DNA of 64,000 nt, from the NCBI GenBank assembly GCA_964484265.1, contig CAZAFH010000006.1, forward strand, positions 1 through 64,000. Direction: 5' to 3'. The notes under the pieces were generated by a model. It searched no databases. It was not told the origin of the DNA and saw only the letters and a program-made list of their open reading frames with translations. Below are positions 45,869 through 55,150 of the stretch, in pieces. Position 1 is the first letter of the stretch; the number at the start of each line of letters is the position of its first letter. The DNA is from SIAQ01 sp964484265. Its GTDB lineage: Bacteria > Planctomycetota > Planctomycetia > Gemmatales > Gemmataceae. Made by a program: the position numbers and the translations under genes.

Positions 45869-47122
45869 ATGTATCGCGGGATCCTATTTCGAATCGGGGG
45901 AATCGTCATGACACTGTGCCTGGCCGGCGCCACCTTAGGAGGCGACTTTCCCGACCCGGACAAGCTGCCGTCGCGGCCCGACTTGCCCGACCCGCTCGTG
46001 CGAATCAACGGCGAACGCGTCACGACCAAGGAACAGTGGTTCAAGGAACGCCGGCCGGAACTCAAGAGCCTTTTCGAACGCTACATGTACGGCAAGGCGC
46101 CGCCTGCGGTCAAGGTGCATGCCAAGGTCGAACGCATCGACGCCAAGGCGCTCAATGGCAAGGCGACACTGAAGGAAATCACGCTCAGCCTCGGCGCACC
46201 CGATGGTCCGAAGATCAACCTGCTGCTCGTCATTCCCAACAAGCGAACCAAACCGGCGCCGGTGTTTGTCGGCATGAACTTCTGCGGCAATCATGCCGTG
46301 CTCGACGATCCGAAGATCCACCTGAACACCAACTGGATTTATTCGAACCAGAAGGGCGTGAAGAACAATCGCGCGACCGAGGCGAGCCGGGGAACCTCCA
46401 AGACCGTGTGGAACATCGAGGATGCCATCGACCGCGGCTATGCCGTGGCGACCTTCTACAGCGGCGACATCGATCCCGACCGCAGCGATGTGCGCGAAGG
46501 CGTGCAGCGTTTCTTCGGCAAGGATACCGACTGGGGCACGATCGCTGCGTGGGCGTGGGGCTATCAGCGCGTCATCGATTACCTCGTGACCGATGCGGAT
46601 ATCGACGCCAACGCGATCATCGCTGTCGGGCATTCTCGGCTTGGAAAGACGGCGCTGCTGGCGGGAGCGTTTGACGATCGAATCGCCGTCGTAATTCCGC
46701 ATCAGGCGGGGTGCGGCGGGACGGCGCCGAGCCGAGGCAAGATCGGCGAATCCGTCAAGCGCATCAACACGAGCTTCCCGCACTGGTTCAATGGCGCATT
46801 CAAGAAATTCAACGATCATCCCGACAAGCTGCCATTCGATCAGCACTGCCTGGTGGCGCTCTGCGCTCCGAGACCGGTGCTGCTGTCGAACGCCGTGGAA
46901 GATTCCTGGGCGAATCCGGGCGGTCAATTCGAGATGCTCGTCGCTGCGGATCCGGTGTACAAGCTCCTTGGCAGCAAGGGCATCACTTCCAAGACGCCGC
47001 CCGCCCGGGGCAAACTCATGGACAGTCCGCTCGGCTATTTTCTACGCGACGGCAAACACTCGATGAACCGCGAAGACTGGCGGGCGTTTCTTGACTTTGC
47101 CGATAGGCATGTGAAGCGGTAG
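45869..47122 (+). CDS. Secreted glucuronoyl esterase-like alpha/beta hydrolase (CE15-like)
   Basis: 417 residues from the ATG at 45869 (GAGGG upstream). Signal peptide 1-22 (GGIVMTLCLAGATLGG). The nucleophile elbow GHSRLGKTALLAGAFDDRI matches the GxSRxGK signature of CE15 (glucuronoyl methylesterase) and related acetylxylan esterases; HSMNREDWRAFLDF at the C-terminus has the likely catalytic His. HQAGCGGTAPSRGK and LCAPRPVLLSNA are typical spacers. Substrate is likely a uronic acid ester of plant or algal polysaccharide. No other polysaccharide gene adjoins it. Confidence 0.9.
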   Translation: MYRGILFRIGGIVMTLCLAGATLGGDFPDPDKLPSRPDLPDPLVRINGERVTTKEQWFKERRPELKSLFERYMYGKAPPAVKVHAKVERIDAKALNGKATLKEITLSLGAPDGPKINLLLVIPNKRTKPAPVFVGMNFCGNHAVLDDPKIHLNTNWIYSNQKGVKNNRATEASRGTSKTVWNIEDAIDRGYAVATFYSGDIDPDRSDVREGVQRFFGKDTDWGTIAAWAWGYQRVIDYLVTDADIDANAIIAVGHSRLGKTALLAGAFDDRIAVVIPHQAGCGGTAPSRGKIGESVKRINTSFPHWFNGAFKKFNDHPDKLPFDQHCLVALCAPRPVLLSNAVEDSWANPGGQFEMLVAADPVYKLLGSKGITSKTPPARGKLMDSPLGYFLRDGKHSMNREDWRAFLDFADRHVKR

Positions 47123-47138
47123 TCCGTGTGAATAGTTT

Positions 47139-47198
47139 AGCCGCGACGCGCCAGCGGAGCGTGGCCAATATCCCGCGCTCCGCTGGCGCGTCGCGGCT
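47139..47198. repeat. Perfect 23-bp hairpin
   Basis: Arms 47139-47161 and 47176-47198 are exact inverse complements with a 14-base loop. The sequence (CGACGCGCCAGCGGAGC core) occurs nowhere else in this window. It sits between the esterase stop and the cytochrome gene. Confidence 0.88.
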
Positions 47199-47221
47199 AT
47201 ACGGATCCTCGAAAACACAAA

Positions 47222-48685
47222 ATGTTCGCACGCACGATTGCCGTTGGTCTGCTGCTGGCGTGTGTCGCGTTTGCACTGGTCCCGTTGATGCATCCGATCG
47301 TCGTTGATGGCGAAGTGCACGACGAGCATGGCCCCGTCGCGGATGCAATCATCGGCTGGCAGGGGCGGCGCGATCGTATTCGCAGCGATGGCGCTGGCCG
47401 ATTCCGCCTGCCAGGTATGAGCCGGGCGCGACGGCTGATCGCGCATGAACCGGGCTATCGTATCACTTCGTCGCTGTCTCCTTCGCTGAAACTTGTTCCG
47501 TTGCCAAGCGATGACAACGACGCCTACGAGTGGATCGATCCGCACAAGGACCTGAGTAAGCCGCACAACTGCGCCAACTGTCACGGCGAGATCTATCGCG
47601 AATGGCAGGGCAGCGCACATGCCAAGTCGGCGACGAATCCGCGATTCCTCAGCCTCTTTGATGGCGACGGCGTCCATCCTTCGTGGAACGCCCGACGTGA
47701 GCATCCCGACGGTTCCGCAGTCTGTGCGTCGTGTCATGCCCCAACGCTGCGCTCGCCGACGCTCGAATACGACGTACGCAAGGCCCACGGCGTAGCGCGA
47801 TCGGGCGTGCATTGCGACTTCTGCCACAAGGTCGCAGACACGGCAACCGACAACTTCGGCAAACTCTTTGGCCGCGATGCGTTCGCGCTCCTACGGCCGG
47901 CGGCGGGCGACATGCTGACGTTCGGCCCGCTGGATGATGCTGTTCGACCGGGCGAATCGTTTGGCTATGCGCCGGTTTTCAAGGAGAGCCGATACTGCGC
48001 GGGATGCCATGAGGGCGTCGTTTTCGGCGTGCATGCGTATGCCACTTATTCCGAATGGCTCGCCAGCCCGGCACGTACTCAGGGTAAACATTGCCAGACC
48101 TGTCACATGGCCCCGACCGGCGCGATGACAAACATCGCGCCGGGCAAGGGCGGCATCGAGCGCGAGCCGCTGACGCTCGCCAGTCATCACACGCCCGGCG
48201 CGACACCGGCGATGCTGCGGCGAGCCATTCGACTCTCTGCGGAGATGCGCGATCATGCGGTGCACGTGGAGCTGCTGGCAAGCGACGTCGGGCATCGCGT
48301 GCCGACGGGCTTCCCGGATCGGCAACTTATCCTTGTCGTGAAGCCCACGGATGCCGCCGGCCGAGTCGTGGTCTTGAAAGCGGGTCCGAAGTTGCCGAAG
48401 AGCGCTGGCGATCGGTCGCACCAACCCGGCATGATGTTCGCCAGGCAACTGTTTGGAGAGCAGGCGAAGTCACCGTCGCCGTTCTGGCTGCCTGTGTTCG
48501 ATTCGCGCGACACTCGGCTGCATCCCGAAAGACCGGAGCGGGCCACGTTCCAATTCGGTAGTGGGATTCAACGCGCCGTCGTGCAGTTGTGGTATCGCCG
48601 GTTCTGGCACGAAGTTGCTCGGTCGCGAGGCTGGGCCGATAACGACACGCTGGTGCATGAGGTGCTCGTGGAGAGGGCGCGATGA
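47222..48685 (+). CDS. Exported pentaheme cytochrome c554-like protein
   Basis: 487 residues, signal peptide 1-20. Residues 25-80 (VVDGEVHDEHGPVADAIIGWQGRRDRIRSDGAGRF) are a carboxypeptidase-like regulatory (beta-sandwich) domain. Five CxxCH heme sites follow: CANCH, CASCH, CDFCH, CAGCH and CQTCH, and the pattern GVHCDFCHKV fits the cytochrome c554 family. The last 120 residues have no heme and look like a beta domain. It is periplasmic or surface-exposed. It could handle electron transfer to nitrogen oxides, but no partner oxidoreductase is in the window. Confidence 0.9.
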   Translation: MFARTIAVGLLLACVAFALVPLMHPIVVDGEVHDEHGPVADAIIGWQGRRDRIRSDGAGRFRLPGMSRARRLIAHEPGYRITSSLSPSLKLVPLPSDDNDAYEWIDPHKDLSKPHNCANCHGEIYREWQGSAHAKSATNPRFLSLFDGDGVHPSWNARREHPDGSAVCASCHAPTLRSPTLEYDVRKAHGVARSGVHCDFCHKVADTATDNFGKLFGRDAFALLRPAAGDMLTFGPLDDAVRPGESFGYAPVFKESRYCAGCHEGVVFGVHAYATYSEWLASPARTQGKHCQTCHMAPTGAMTNIAPGKGGIEREPLTLASHHTPGATPAMLRRAIRLSAEMRDHAVHVELLASDVGHRVPTGFPDRQLILVVKPTDAAGRVVVLKAGPKLPKSAGDRSHQPGMMFARQLFGEQAKSPSPFWLPVFDSRDTRLHPERPERATFQFGSGIQRAVVQLWYRRFWHEVARSRGWADNDTLVHEVLVERAR

Positions 48686-48717
48686 TGCCATGATCTACGC
48701 CATTGAATAGATTGGAC

Positions 48718-48785
48718 GTGCAAGCCCAGCGATATGGAGTCGGAAAATCCCAAGGGTTCGCTGCGCTCACCCGCTGGGCTTGGAA
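48718..48785. repeat. Palindrome, CAAGCCCAGCG..CGCTGGGCTTG
   Basis: Arm 48720-48731 pairs with 48773-48784, a reduced copy of the CCCAGGGGTTCGCTGCGCTC family. It lies just before the MBL hydrolase gene. Confidence 0.75.
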
Positions 48786-48811
48786 TGTTGTTCTTCAGGA
48801 TGGAGCAAACC

Positions 48812-49729
48812 ATGACGGTGCGATTTCACGTTCTTGCCAGCGGCAGCTCCGGCAATGCCTGCGTGCTCGATGTGGACGGGTTCGGCATCCTGCTCGATTT
48901 CGGCCTGACCGCGAAGCAACTCGCCGCGCGCATGCAGCGCTGTCGCCTGACGTGGGAGCAGATTCATGCCGTGGTGCTGACGCATCCACACACCGATCAC
49001 TGGCAAGCCGCGACGCTGAATCACATCGCCAAGCTGAAGCTGCCCTTCCACTGCCATGCCGATCATATTTCGACGCTGAGCGCGGAATGTCCATCGGTGG
49101 CGGAGATGGATGTCGCCGGCCGGCTGAGACGATACTCCCCGGGCGAATGGTTCGCGCTCTCGCCGCACTGCCGATGTCTGCCGATCGCGCTTCGGCACGA
49201 TGGGGCGGCGACGTGTGGGTTCCGCTTCGAGGGAATGGGCGCCATTCTCGGCGCGGAATGGGCGATGGGGTATGCCGCGGATCTCGGCAGTTGGCAACCG
49301 GATCTGGCGAAGTCGCTGGCGGATGTCGAACTCCTGGCGCTGGAATTCAACCACGATGTCAACATGCAGATCCGCAGCGGACGCGGGCCGCACCTGATTC
49401 GACGAGTGCTCGGCGATGACGGGCACTTGTCAAACGAGCAGGCCGCCGGACTGCTCGCCGAGGTCATACGCACCTCAACGCCGGGCCGACTGCGCGATGT
49501 CGTGCAGCTTCACCTGAGCGAGCAGTGCAACGACCCCGAACTCGCCCACGCAGCCGCTCGCAAGACCTGCGACGAACTTGGGCTAGACGCGACGATCCAC
49601 ACGACCCGGCGAGGCAAACCAGGCGCGTCGATCGTTCTCGGGCAAGCCGGCGCCAAACCGCGCTCGCGCAAACGCCCAAAGCAAAGCGAACCGGCATGCA
49701 TTCAACCGTTGTTGCCTTTCGGCGAGTGA
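48812..49729 (+). CDS. MBL-fold metallo-hydrolase
   Basis: 305 residues from the ATG at 48812 (GGAGCAAACC upstream); the upstream part of the frame is repeat DNA. FHVLASGSSGNACVLD is the first strand and LTHPHTDHW is the metal motif HxHxDH. LEFNHDVNMQI and GHLSNEQAA with a further His give the remaining ligands, matching the YycJ/WalJ-type family. The C-terminal 30 residues are basic and disordered (KPRSRKRPKQSEPAC). Such enzymes are nucleases or phosphodiesterases; the specific substrate is not clear. Confidence 0.9.
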   Translation: MTVRFHVLASGSSGNACVLDVDGFGILLDFGLTAKQLAARMQRCRLTWEQIHAVVLTHPHTDHWQAATLNHIAKLKLPFHCHADHISTLSAECPSVAEMDVAGRLRRYSPGEWFALSPHCRCLPIALRHDGAATCGFRFEGMGAILGAEWAMGYAADLGSWQPDLAKSLADVELLALEFNHDVNMQIRSGRGPHLIRRVLGDDGHLSNEQAAGLLAEVIRTSTPGRLRDVVQLHLSEQCNDPELAHAAARKTCDELGLDATIHTTRRGKPGASIVLGQAGAKPRSRKRPKQSEPACIQPLLPFGE

Positions 49730-49813
49730 ATTATTTGCTGAGGAACGCAAACGGCTGCAAACGTTCGGTACAATATCGCTGGTTTCATTTCGGACCGATG
49801 AACGAGGATTGCC

Positions 49814-50419
49814 ATGGTCGTTGCCGCTTATCCCGGACCACTCGAACGCATCGCCCGCGATCCGTATTGGCTCTGCCAATTCTCCGTCGAACAGTACCAG
49901 CAGATGGTGCGCGCCGGCGTTTTCGCAGCCAAGGATCGCGTCGAACTGTTGGAAGGATGGATTGTAAAAAAAATGTCGCAAAATCCGCCTCATCGCAGCT
50001 CGGTCAGTCGCGTCGTGAAGCGAATCTCCCGGATATTGCCCGATGACTGGACGCTCTGTGTTCAAGGGCCGATCACGCTTGCTGATAGCGCCCCCGAGCC
50101 AGACATCGCTATCGCACGCGGCGAGGAGGGAACATACGACAACCGCCATCCCCTTCCAGCCGACATCGGGGTGCTGATGGAAATCGGCGATTCCACGGTG
50201 CTTTCGGATCGGCGCTACAAGGGTGAGCTTTACGCCAAGGCAAAGATCCCGGAATTTTGGCTGATCAATCTCGTTGACGGACTTGTCGAAGTGCACACAA
50301 AGCCGCGTGCTGGAAAGTACAAGAAGATCGTCGAACATGGCCCGGACGCGACCGTCCGACTCACGCTTGACGGCGTCAAGATCGGGCAAATCGCCGTTCG
50401 CGAGTTGATCGCGAAGTAG
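49814..50419 (+). CDS. Uma2-family (DUF820) restriction-like endonuclease
   Basis: 201 residues. FSVEQYQQMVRAGVFAAKDRVELLEGWIVKKMSQNPPH opens the domain as in all Uma2 proteins. The PD-(D/E)xK site is EPDIAIARG, then VLMEIGDSTVLSDRRYKGELYAKAKIPEFWLIN, with E-x-S and the K before Y. GAGGATTGCC precedes the ATG. The family is greatly expanded in cyanobacteria and planctomycetes, function unknown. No defence genes adjoin it. Its stop is 10 bases from the stop of the convergent HtrA gene. Confidence 0.93.
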   Translation: MVVAAYPGPLERIARDPYWLCQFSVEQYQQMVRAGVFAAKDRVELLEGWIVKKMSQNPPHRSSVSRVVKRISRILPDDWTLCVQGPITLADSAPEPDIAIARGEEGTYDNRHPLPADIGVLMEIGDSTVLSDRRYKGELYAKAKIPEFWLINLVDGLVEVHTKPRAGKYKKIVEHGPDATVRLTLDGVKIGQIAVRELIAK

Positions 50420-50429
50420 CCGCAAGCTC

Positions 50430-51854
50430 CTATCGCCGCACCACGGCGTAATTCACGCCGCCTTGCGGTGTCGCAATTTGCACCAGGATTCCCCTTGTCG
50501 CATCCAGGCTTTGCAAGGCCGCTGTCGCCGTCGCCACGCTCGTCACGGGTTGGGTTTCGATACGCGTCAGCACCGTGCCTACCTTCAATCCCGCCGCGGT
50601 GGCGATGGCATCGTGGACACGCGTGATGACCACGCCTGTCTGCGCACGGCGGTAGCCCATATCCTCGGCCCATTCCGGCGATAGCTCGGCAACATCGACA
50701 CCCAACGCCGGCATCACCGCGCCTTTCGGAAAGGGCAGAGCGTTGCGCGGAGCGGGTACGACGGTGTCGATGCCGTAGTCCGCGGGTTGCTCGTCGATTG
50801 CGATCGTCACCTTCGCGGGTTTGCCGTCGCGCAACAGATCGACATCGACGGCTCTGTCCAACGGCAGCATCGCGACGACTCGCTGCAACGCCGACCCGTC
50901 GCGCGTTGGCCTGCCGCCGACGGCGAGCACGATGTCGCCCGGTTTCAAGCCTGCTTTCGCTGCGGGTGTCTTGTCGAAGACGTCGGCGATGATCGCGCCG
51001 CCGTCTTTCGTCAAACCGAGCCGATCGGCGACTTCGGCAGCGAGTTCGTTGATTTGCGCGCCGAGATAACCTCGGCGAACCGTCCCCGTCGTTGCCAGAG
51101 CTTTGACGATCTGCCTGGCGAGGTTGCTTGAAGTCGCGAGTCCCACGCCTTGAAAGGCGCCGGTTTTGGTTTTGATCGCCGCGTTGATGCCGACGACTTC
51201 ACCGTCAAGATTGACGAGCGGTCCGCCGCTGTTGCCCGGATTGATGGCGGCGTCGGTCTGAATAAAATCCTCGTACATGTTCATGCGTAGCCCATTCCGC
51301 CCCTTGGCGCTGACGATGCCTTGTGTGACGCTGCCCGCCAGGCCGAACGGCGCCCCGACGGCGAGCACGCGGTCGCCGATCTCCATGGCGTCGGAATCGC
51401 CAAAGCCGAGCACGGGGAAGCGCTCGTTTTTCGCGTCCAAAAGGATCACCGCAAGGTCGGATCGGCGGTCGCCGCGGATGTTTTTCGTGCTCAGCCGACG
51501 GCCGTCGTGCAACTGAACAACCGCCGACTCGGCGCCTTCGATGACGTGGTAATTTGTGACGACGACACCCGACGCATCGATGAAAAATCCCGATCCGAAG
51601 CCGAACGGTTGATTGTCGGCGGGGCCTCGCCGGAAACCCTCGGGAACCGCATTGCCCTGGGCGCGAGCGTCCTTCGCACGAGTTTCAATGCTGACAACCG
51701 CAGGCAGCACCCGTTTGACGATGTCGCGAAACGAGGTCCGCTCAGCCGCAGGACGAGGCGCCCCCGCCGGCTGCCCGTGCAGCCAGCTGCCGAGAAGCAC
51801 CATCCCGCCGAGAAATGCAATCACCGAAAGGCCGATGGGATTCACGCGTTTCAT
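50430..51854 (-). CDS. HtrA/DegP-family serine protease (S1C) with two PDZ domains
   Basis: 474 residues, signal peptide or anchor at 10-28 (IGLSVIAFLGGMVLLGSWLHG). Catalytic triad: H in VVTNYHVIEGA, D in RSDLAVILLD, S in GNSGGPLVN. PDZ1 is at about 285-375 (RRGYLGAQINELAAEVADRL...GDIVLAVGG) and PDZ2 at about 390-470 (LGVDVAELSPEWAEDMGYRRAQTGVVITRV). AGGAG lies 10 bases before the ATG. It degrades or refolds damaged periplasmic proteins. The two PDZ domains make it DegP-like in architecture. Confidence 0.95.
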   Translation of the reverse strand: MKRVNPIGLSVIAFLGGMVLLGSWLHGQPAGAPRPAAERTSFRDIVKRVLPAVVSIETRAKDARAQGNAVPEGFRRGPADNQPFGFGSGFFIDASGVVVTNYHVIEGAESAVVQLHDGRRLSTKNIRGDRRSDLAVILLDAKNERFPVLGFGDSDAMEIGDRVLAVGAPFGLAGSVTQGIVSAKGRNGLRMNMYEDFIQTDAAINPGNSGGPLVNLDGEVVGINAAIKTKTGAFQGVGLATSSNLARQIVKALATTGTVRRGYLGAQINELAAEVADRLGLTKDGGAIIADVFDKTPAAKAGLKPGDIVLAVGGRPTRDGSALQRVVAMLPLDRAVDVDLLRDGKPAKVTIAIDEQPADYGIDTVVPAPRNALPFPKGAVMPALGVDVAELSPEWAEDMGYRRAQTGVVITRVHDAIATAAGLKVGTVLTRIETQPVTSVATATAALQSLDATRGILVQIATPQGGVNYAVVRR

Positions 51855-52032
51855 GACGAGTTCTCCTGGTGCGGGCTTCTTCCCCTTCTTTCATCATACG
51901 CGCGAACCTCAAGGGTATTCTCGAAAAGCGAGTCGGGCCAGGTTCTCGGAAATCCAACTTCCTCATTGCATCTCGGGCCTGTTTCGTGATACCATATTCT
52001 TTGGGAAGAGCATTTGATCTCTGAGGTTTATT

Positions 52033-53262
52033 ATGCACATTCGGTTAACGATTATTGCTTTCGCATTGGCAGTCTCTTTTCCCGTTTCGTCGATTGGTTC
52101 GGCTCAGGATAAAAAGGACCCGGGAAAAAGTACGATCGACGACAAGAGCAAGGATCCCAAATCTCAGCCTCCCGTGGAATTCAAGGTCCCGACCGAGGTA
52201 CTGGGCAAGACGTTCGAGCAATGGCGCAAGGAAATCCACGAAAAGGATCCGAGCAAGCGCGAAGTCGCGATGCAGGGCATTCTGAATTTCGGGCCAGTCA
52301 AGGCCTACGATGCACTGGCGGACATTGTCGCGGAATTGAAAAAGCACTCGTTCAACTACCCCGTCGATTTCAGCGTGCGCTATAACGGCCTGATGGTCGT
52401 GAGCACGATCTTCAAAAACTACCCCTGGCACCTGAAGAAAGAAAAGGACCTCGACCCGAAGCTTTTCAAGGATGCCCTGGCCGTGTATAAACTCGGCCTC
52501 AACGACAACCAGGCGATGCTGCGCATTCGTGCCGTGCAGGGGGTGATTTATCTTGGCCCGGTCGCGCGCGAGGCGATCGATGATGTCATCAAAGTCTCCA
52601 AGGACAACGCTACCTGGGAGGTTCGCAAGGCAGGCCTGCAGACGCTCGCCTTGATTACCGTGGATGCCAAGGGCGTGCCCTACCCGAAGGCGATCACCGA
52701 GATTTTTTCCCGCCTCGACGATTCATCGGTGCAGGTCCGCGTCGTGGCGATCGGCGCCATGGTGAATTTGGCTCGTTTCATGAACGCCAACGATTCGGCC
52801 TACGCCATCAAGAAAATCAACACGCGCCTTCTAAAGGAAGATGACGCGAGCTTCACGATCTACTTGCACAACGGCGCGATGATGATTCAGCAGAAGGTCG
52901 CCAAGCAACATCAGGATCCGATTCTCAGGTATCTGAAGAGCACCGATCCGATGCTCCGCGTTCAGGCCATGCAGGCTGTGTGCAGCTGGGGTAAGGAAGC
53001 GCTGCCGTTCAAGCCGACGCTCGTGGCCATGATCAACGATCCGGAGGTCAGCGTCGGCGTGGCCGCGATTCACGGCCTGGTCTCGCTTCAGGCGACGGAA
53101 CTGGTCCCGACATTTCAGAAAATCGTCGATGATAAAAAGGCACATCCCGCGCTGCGCGACACGGCTGAAGACGCCGTTGACACGATCAATGAGTTCATCG
53201 CCCTGCAGAAAAAGGCGGCCAGCGAATCCAAGAACAAAAAGGATTCGAAGGACAAGAAATAG
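52033..53262 (+). CDS. Secreted HEAT-repeat protein
   Basis: 409 residues, signal peptide 1-24. Residues 45-395 are tandem alpha-helical repeats of the HEAT type (AMLRIRAVQGVIYLGPVAREAIDDV, SVQVRVVAIGAMVNLARF, DPMLRVQAMQAVCSWGKEALPF, DPEVSVGVAAIHGLVSLQATEL). Both termini are Lys-rich (SKNKKDSKDKK). A protein-binding scaffold in the periplasm is likely. It is followed by another HEAT protein 123 bases downstream, probably a related pair. Confidence 0.88.
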   Translation: MHIRLTIIAFALAVSFPVSSIGSAQDKKDPGKSTIDDKSKDPKSQPPVEFKVPTEVLGKTFEQWRKEIHEKDPSKREVAMQGILNFGPVKAYDALADIVAELKKHSFNYPVDFSVRYNGLMVVSTIFKNYPWHLKKEKDLDPKLFKDALAVYKLGLNDNQAMLRIRAVQGVIYLGPVAREAIDDVIKVSKDNATWEVRKAGLQTLALITVDAKGVPYPKAITEIFSRLDDSSVQVRVVAIGAMVNLARFMNANDSAYAIKKINTRLLKEDDASFTIYLHNGAMMIQQKVAKQHQDPILRYLKSTDPMLRVQAMQAVCSWGKEALPFKPTLVAMINDPEVSVGVAAIHGLVSLQATELVPTFQKIVDDKKAHPALRDTAEDAVDTINEFIALQKKAASESKNKKDSKDKK

Positions 53263-53385
53263 GTCCCCGCAGATTCCGGTCCCGCTCGGCTCGCGGGACC
53301 TACTTAGTCTTCGATTCTCGGACGGTTCCGTGCGAGCGCTAAACGCAAGCGGAGCCTCCACCATTTCAATCGCGTGAGATTCATC

Positions 53386-55023
53386 ATGAATCGTGCGGCT
53401 CTTGTCTTCGGTTTTTTTCTTTCAGTCACGCCTCATCTTTTCGCACAGAGCGAATTTTTCCTGGGCAAGAGCGCAGCCGACTGGACGACCCAACTCCGCC
53501 ATTCCGAGAATGACAAACGCCGATCGGCTGCCTTCGCGCTCGGCAAACTCGGCGCCGGTGCCGTGTTCGCGATCGAGCCGATGCGAACGGCGCTGGCGGG
53601 AGAACGCGATGCCAAGGTGCGCGATGCGATCGTCTTCGCGCTTGCGGAAATCTGCCGGCAGACCAAGACCCAGAGCAGCGATGCCGACCTGGAAGCGACT
53701 CTGGTGAAAGCCCTATCCGATAGCGATGCACAAGTTCGCCGCAGCGCGGCGTATGCGCTCGGTTGCCAAAAGCCGCGCACCGCCCAGGCACGCAAGGCGC
53801 TCGATGACGCGTTAGGCGATCCCGTGCCGGCGGTGCGGCAAAATGCGGCCTGGGCGCTGTCCCAGTTCGGCGAGAGCGCGCTGCCGTCGATTCGGCGAGC
53901 CTTGCGCGACCCCGATTCGCTGGTCAAGCGCGATGCGGCCGGGGCGCTCTTGATGATGAAAGACGGCGACAAGGTTCACGACCTGCTCCGCGACCTTCTG
54001 CCGCTCTGTAGGGATACGAATTCCGAGGTTCAGCGTGCTGCCTTGAACGTGCTGGTCCGCATTGTCGATCCGAAGGATCGCGACGCCATCCCGGCTCTGC
54101 GCTGGGCGCTCGACACGCGCGACCTGGAGAATCGGCGCAATGCCGCGTTGGCGCTGAGCAACATCGGCGGCGAGGAGACTGCCGTCGCCGTGCCGGTCCT
54201 GCTCGAAGCCGCCCGCAACGGCGATGCGGGGATCCGCCATCAAGCCGTGATCGCGATTCGCAACATCGGCCCGGCGGCGCGCTCGGCCGTGCCCGAGCTG
54301 ATCCGACTCCTGGGAGACGATGACGATGCCACCGTACGCGAACATGCGGCTCTCGCGCTGGGCGGCATCGGCGCCGCGGCGGCGCCGGCGCTCGACCTAC
54401 TCGTCCGAAAAATCGACGACAGACGCGAGAACCTCAAAGTCCGCGTTGAATCCGCCATGACCGTCGCCCGGATCGGTCAGGTCGAGGAAGCCTTGGCCCA
54501 TGTGCCAACGTTGCTTCGCGTGCTCGGCGACAAGACTCAGGAAACAAAACTCCGCGAACGCGTCATGTGGGCGCTGCGCGTTCACGGCGGCGGGTTGCGA
54601 AAAATGAATGGACCTCTGGAAACCTTCACGAACGTCATGAAAGAACCGCTCACCGGATCGAACAAGATGCTGCGCTACGATTGCGCCTACATGCTCGGCA
54701 TGATTTGGCAACAGCAAGCGCCCGACTCGACGCTCGACGTGCTTTCGGAATTTCTCAAGGACGGCACAATCCAAATCTTCGATTCCACGAGTTCCGTCGT
54801 CGGCGGCGCCAGCGCCGAAGGCCAAACCGGAACCGCCAACGTAAAAGAACGCGGCGCCGGCGATGGCCGCATCATGGCCGTGGACGCCCTGCGAATGATG
54901 GGCCCAACCCGCTATGCCCCGCGTCAGGACATCATGAGGCAACTACGCGTGCTGGCGACAGAAAACGGCATCTACCCGCCGTTGCAGAAAAAGGCGAACG
55001 ATCTCGTGCAAGCGGGGTCGTGA
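53386..55023 (+). CDS. Secreted HEAT-repeat protein
   Basis: 545 residues from the ATG at 53386; a GTG four codons earlier is possible. Signal peptide 1-20 (ALVFGFFLSVTPHLFA). About twelve HEAT units run from residue 35 to 430 (KRRSAAFALGKLGAGAVFAIEP, AQVRRSAAYALGCQKPRTAQARK, PAVRQNAAWALSQFGESALPSI, GIRHQAVIAIRNIGPAARSAVPEL), each with the R/D and A.ALG pattern typical of PBS-lyase-type HEAT repeats. The C-terminal 115 residues are non-repeat and helical. Likely a binding scaffold partner of the upstream HEAT protein. Confidence 0.9.
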   Translation: MNRAALVFGFFLSVTPHLFAQSEFFLGKSAADWTTQLRHSENDKRRSAAFALGKLGAGAVFAIEPMRTALAGERDAKVRDAIVFALAEICRQTKTQSSDADLEATLVKALSDSDAQVRRSAAYALGCQKPRTAQARKALDDALGDPVPAVRQNAAWALSQFGESALPSIRRALRDPDSLVKRDAAGALLMMKDGDKVHDLLRDLLPLCRDTNSEVQRAALNVLVRIVDPKDRDAIPALRWALDTRDLENRRNAALALSNIGGEETAVAVPVLLEAARNGDAGIRHQAVIAIRNIGPAARSAVPELIRLLGDDDDATVREHAALALGGIGAAAAPALDLLVRKIDDRRENLKVRVESAMTVARIGQVEEALAHVPTLLRVLGDKTQETKLRERVMWALRVHGGGLRKMNGPLETFTNVMKEPLTGSNKMLRYDCAYMLGMIWQQQAPDSTLDVLSEFLKDGTIQIFDSTSSVVGGASAEGQTGTANVKERGAGDGRIMAVDALRMMGPTRYAPRQDIMRQLRVLATENGIYPPLQKKANDLVQAGS

Positions 55024-55074
55024 GTATTCGCAAGGAATTCAATCGGAGTCATAGGCGACGTCCTCGCCACGGGC

Positions 55075-55112
55075 CGATCCCAGGGGTTCGCTGCGCTCAC
55101 CCGCTGGGCTTG
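55075..55112. repeat. Single arm, CCCAGGGGTTCGCTGCGCTC family
   Basis: GATCCCAGGGGTTCGCTGCG at 55078 followed by CTCACCCGCTGGGCTTG. Located between the convergent HEAT and DUF1501 genes. Confidence 0.78.
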
Positions 55113-55150
55113 TGTCTGCATTTCAATCTGAAATCTGCAATCTGCAATTC

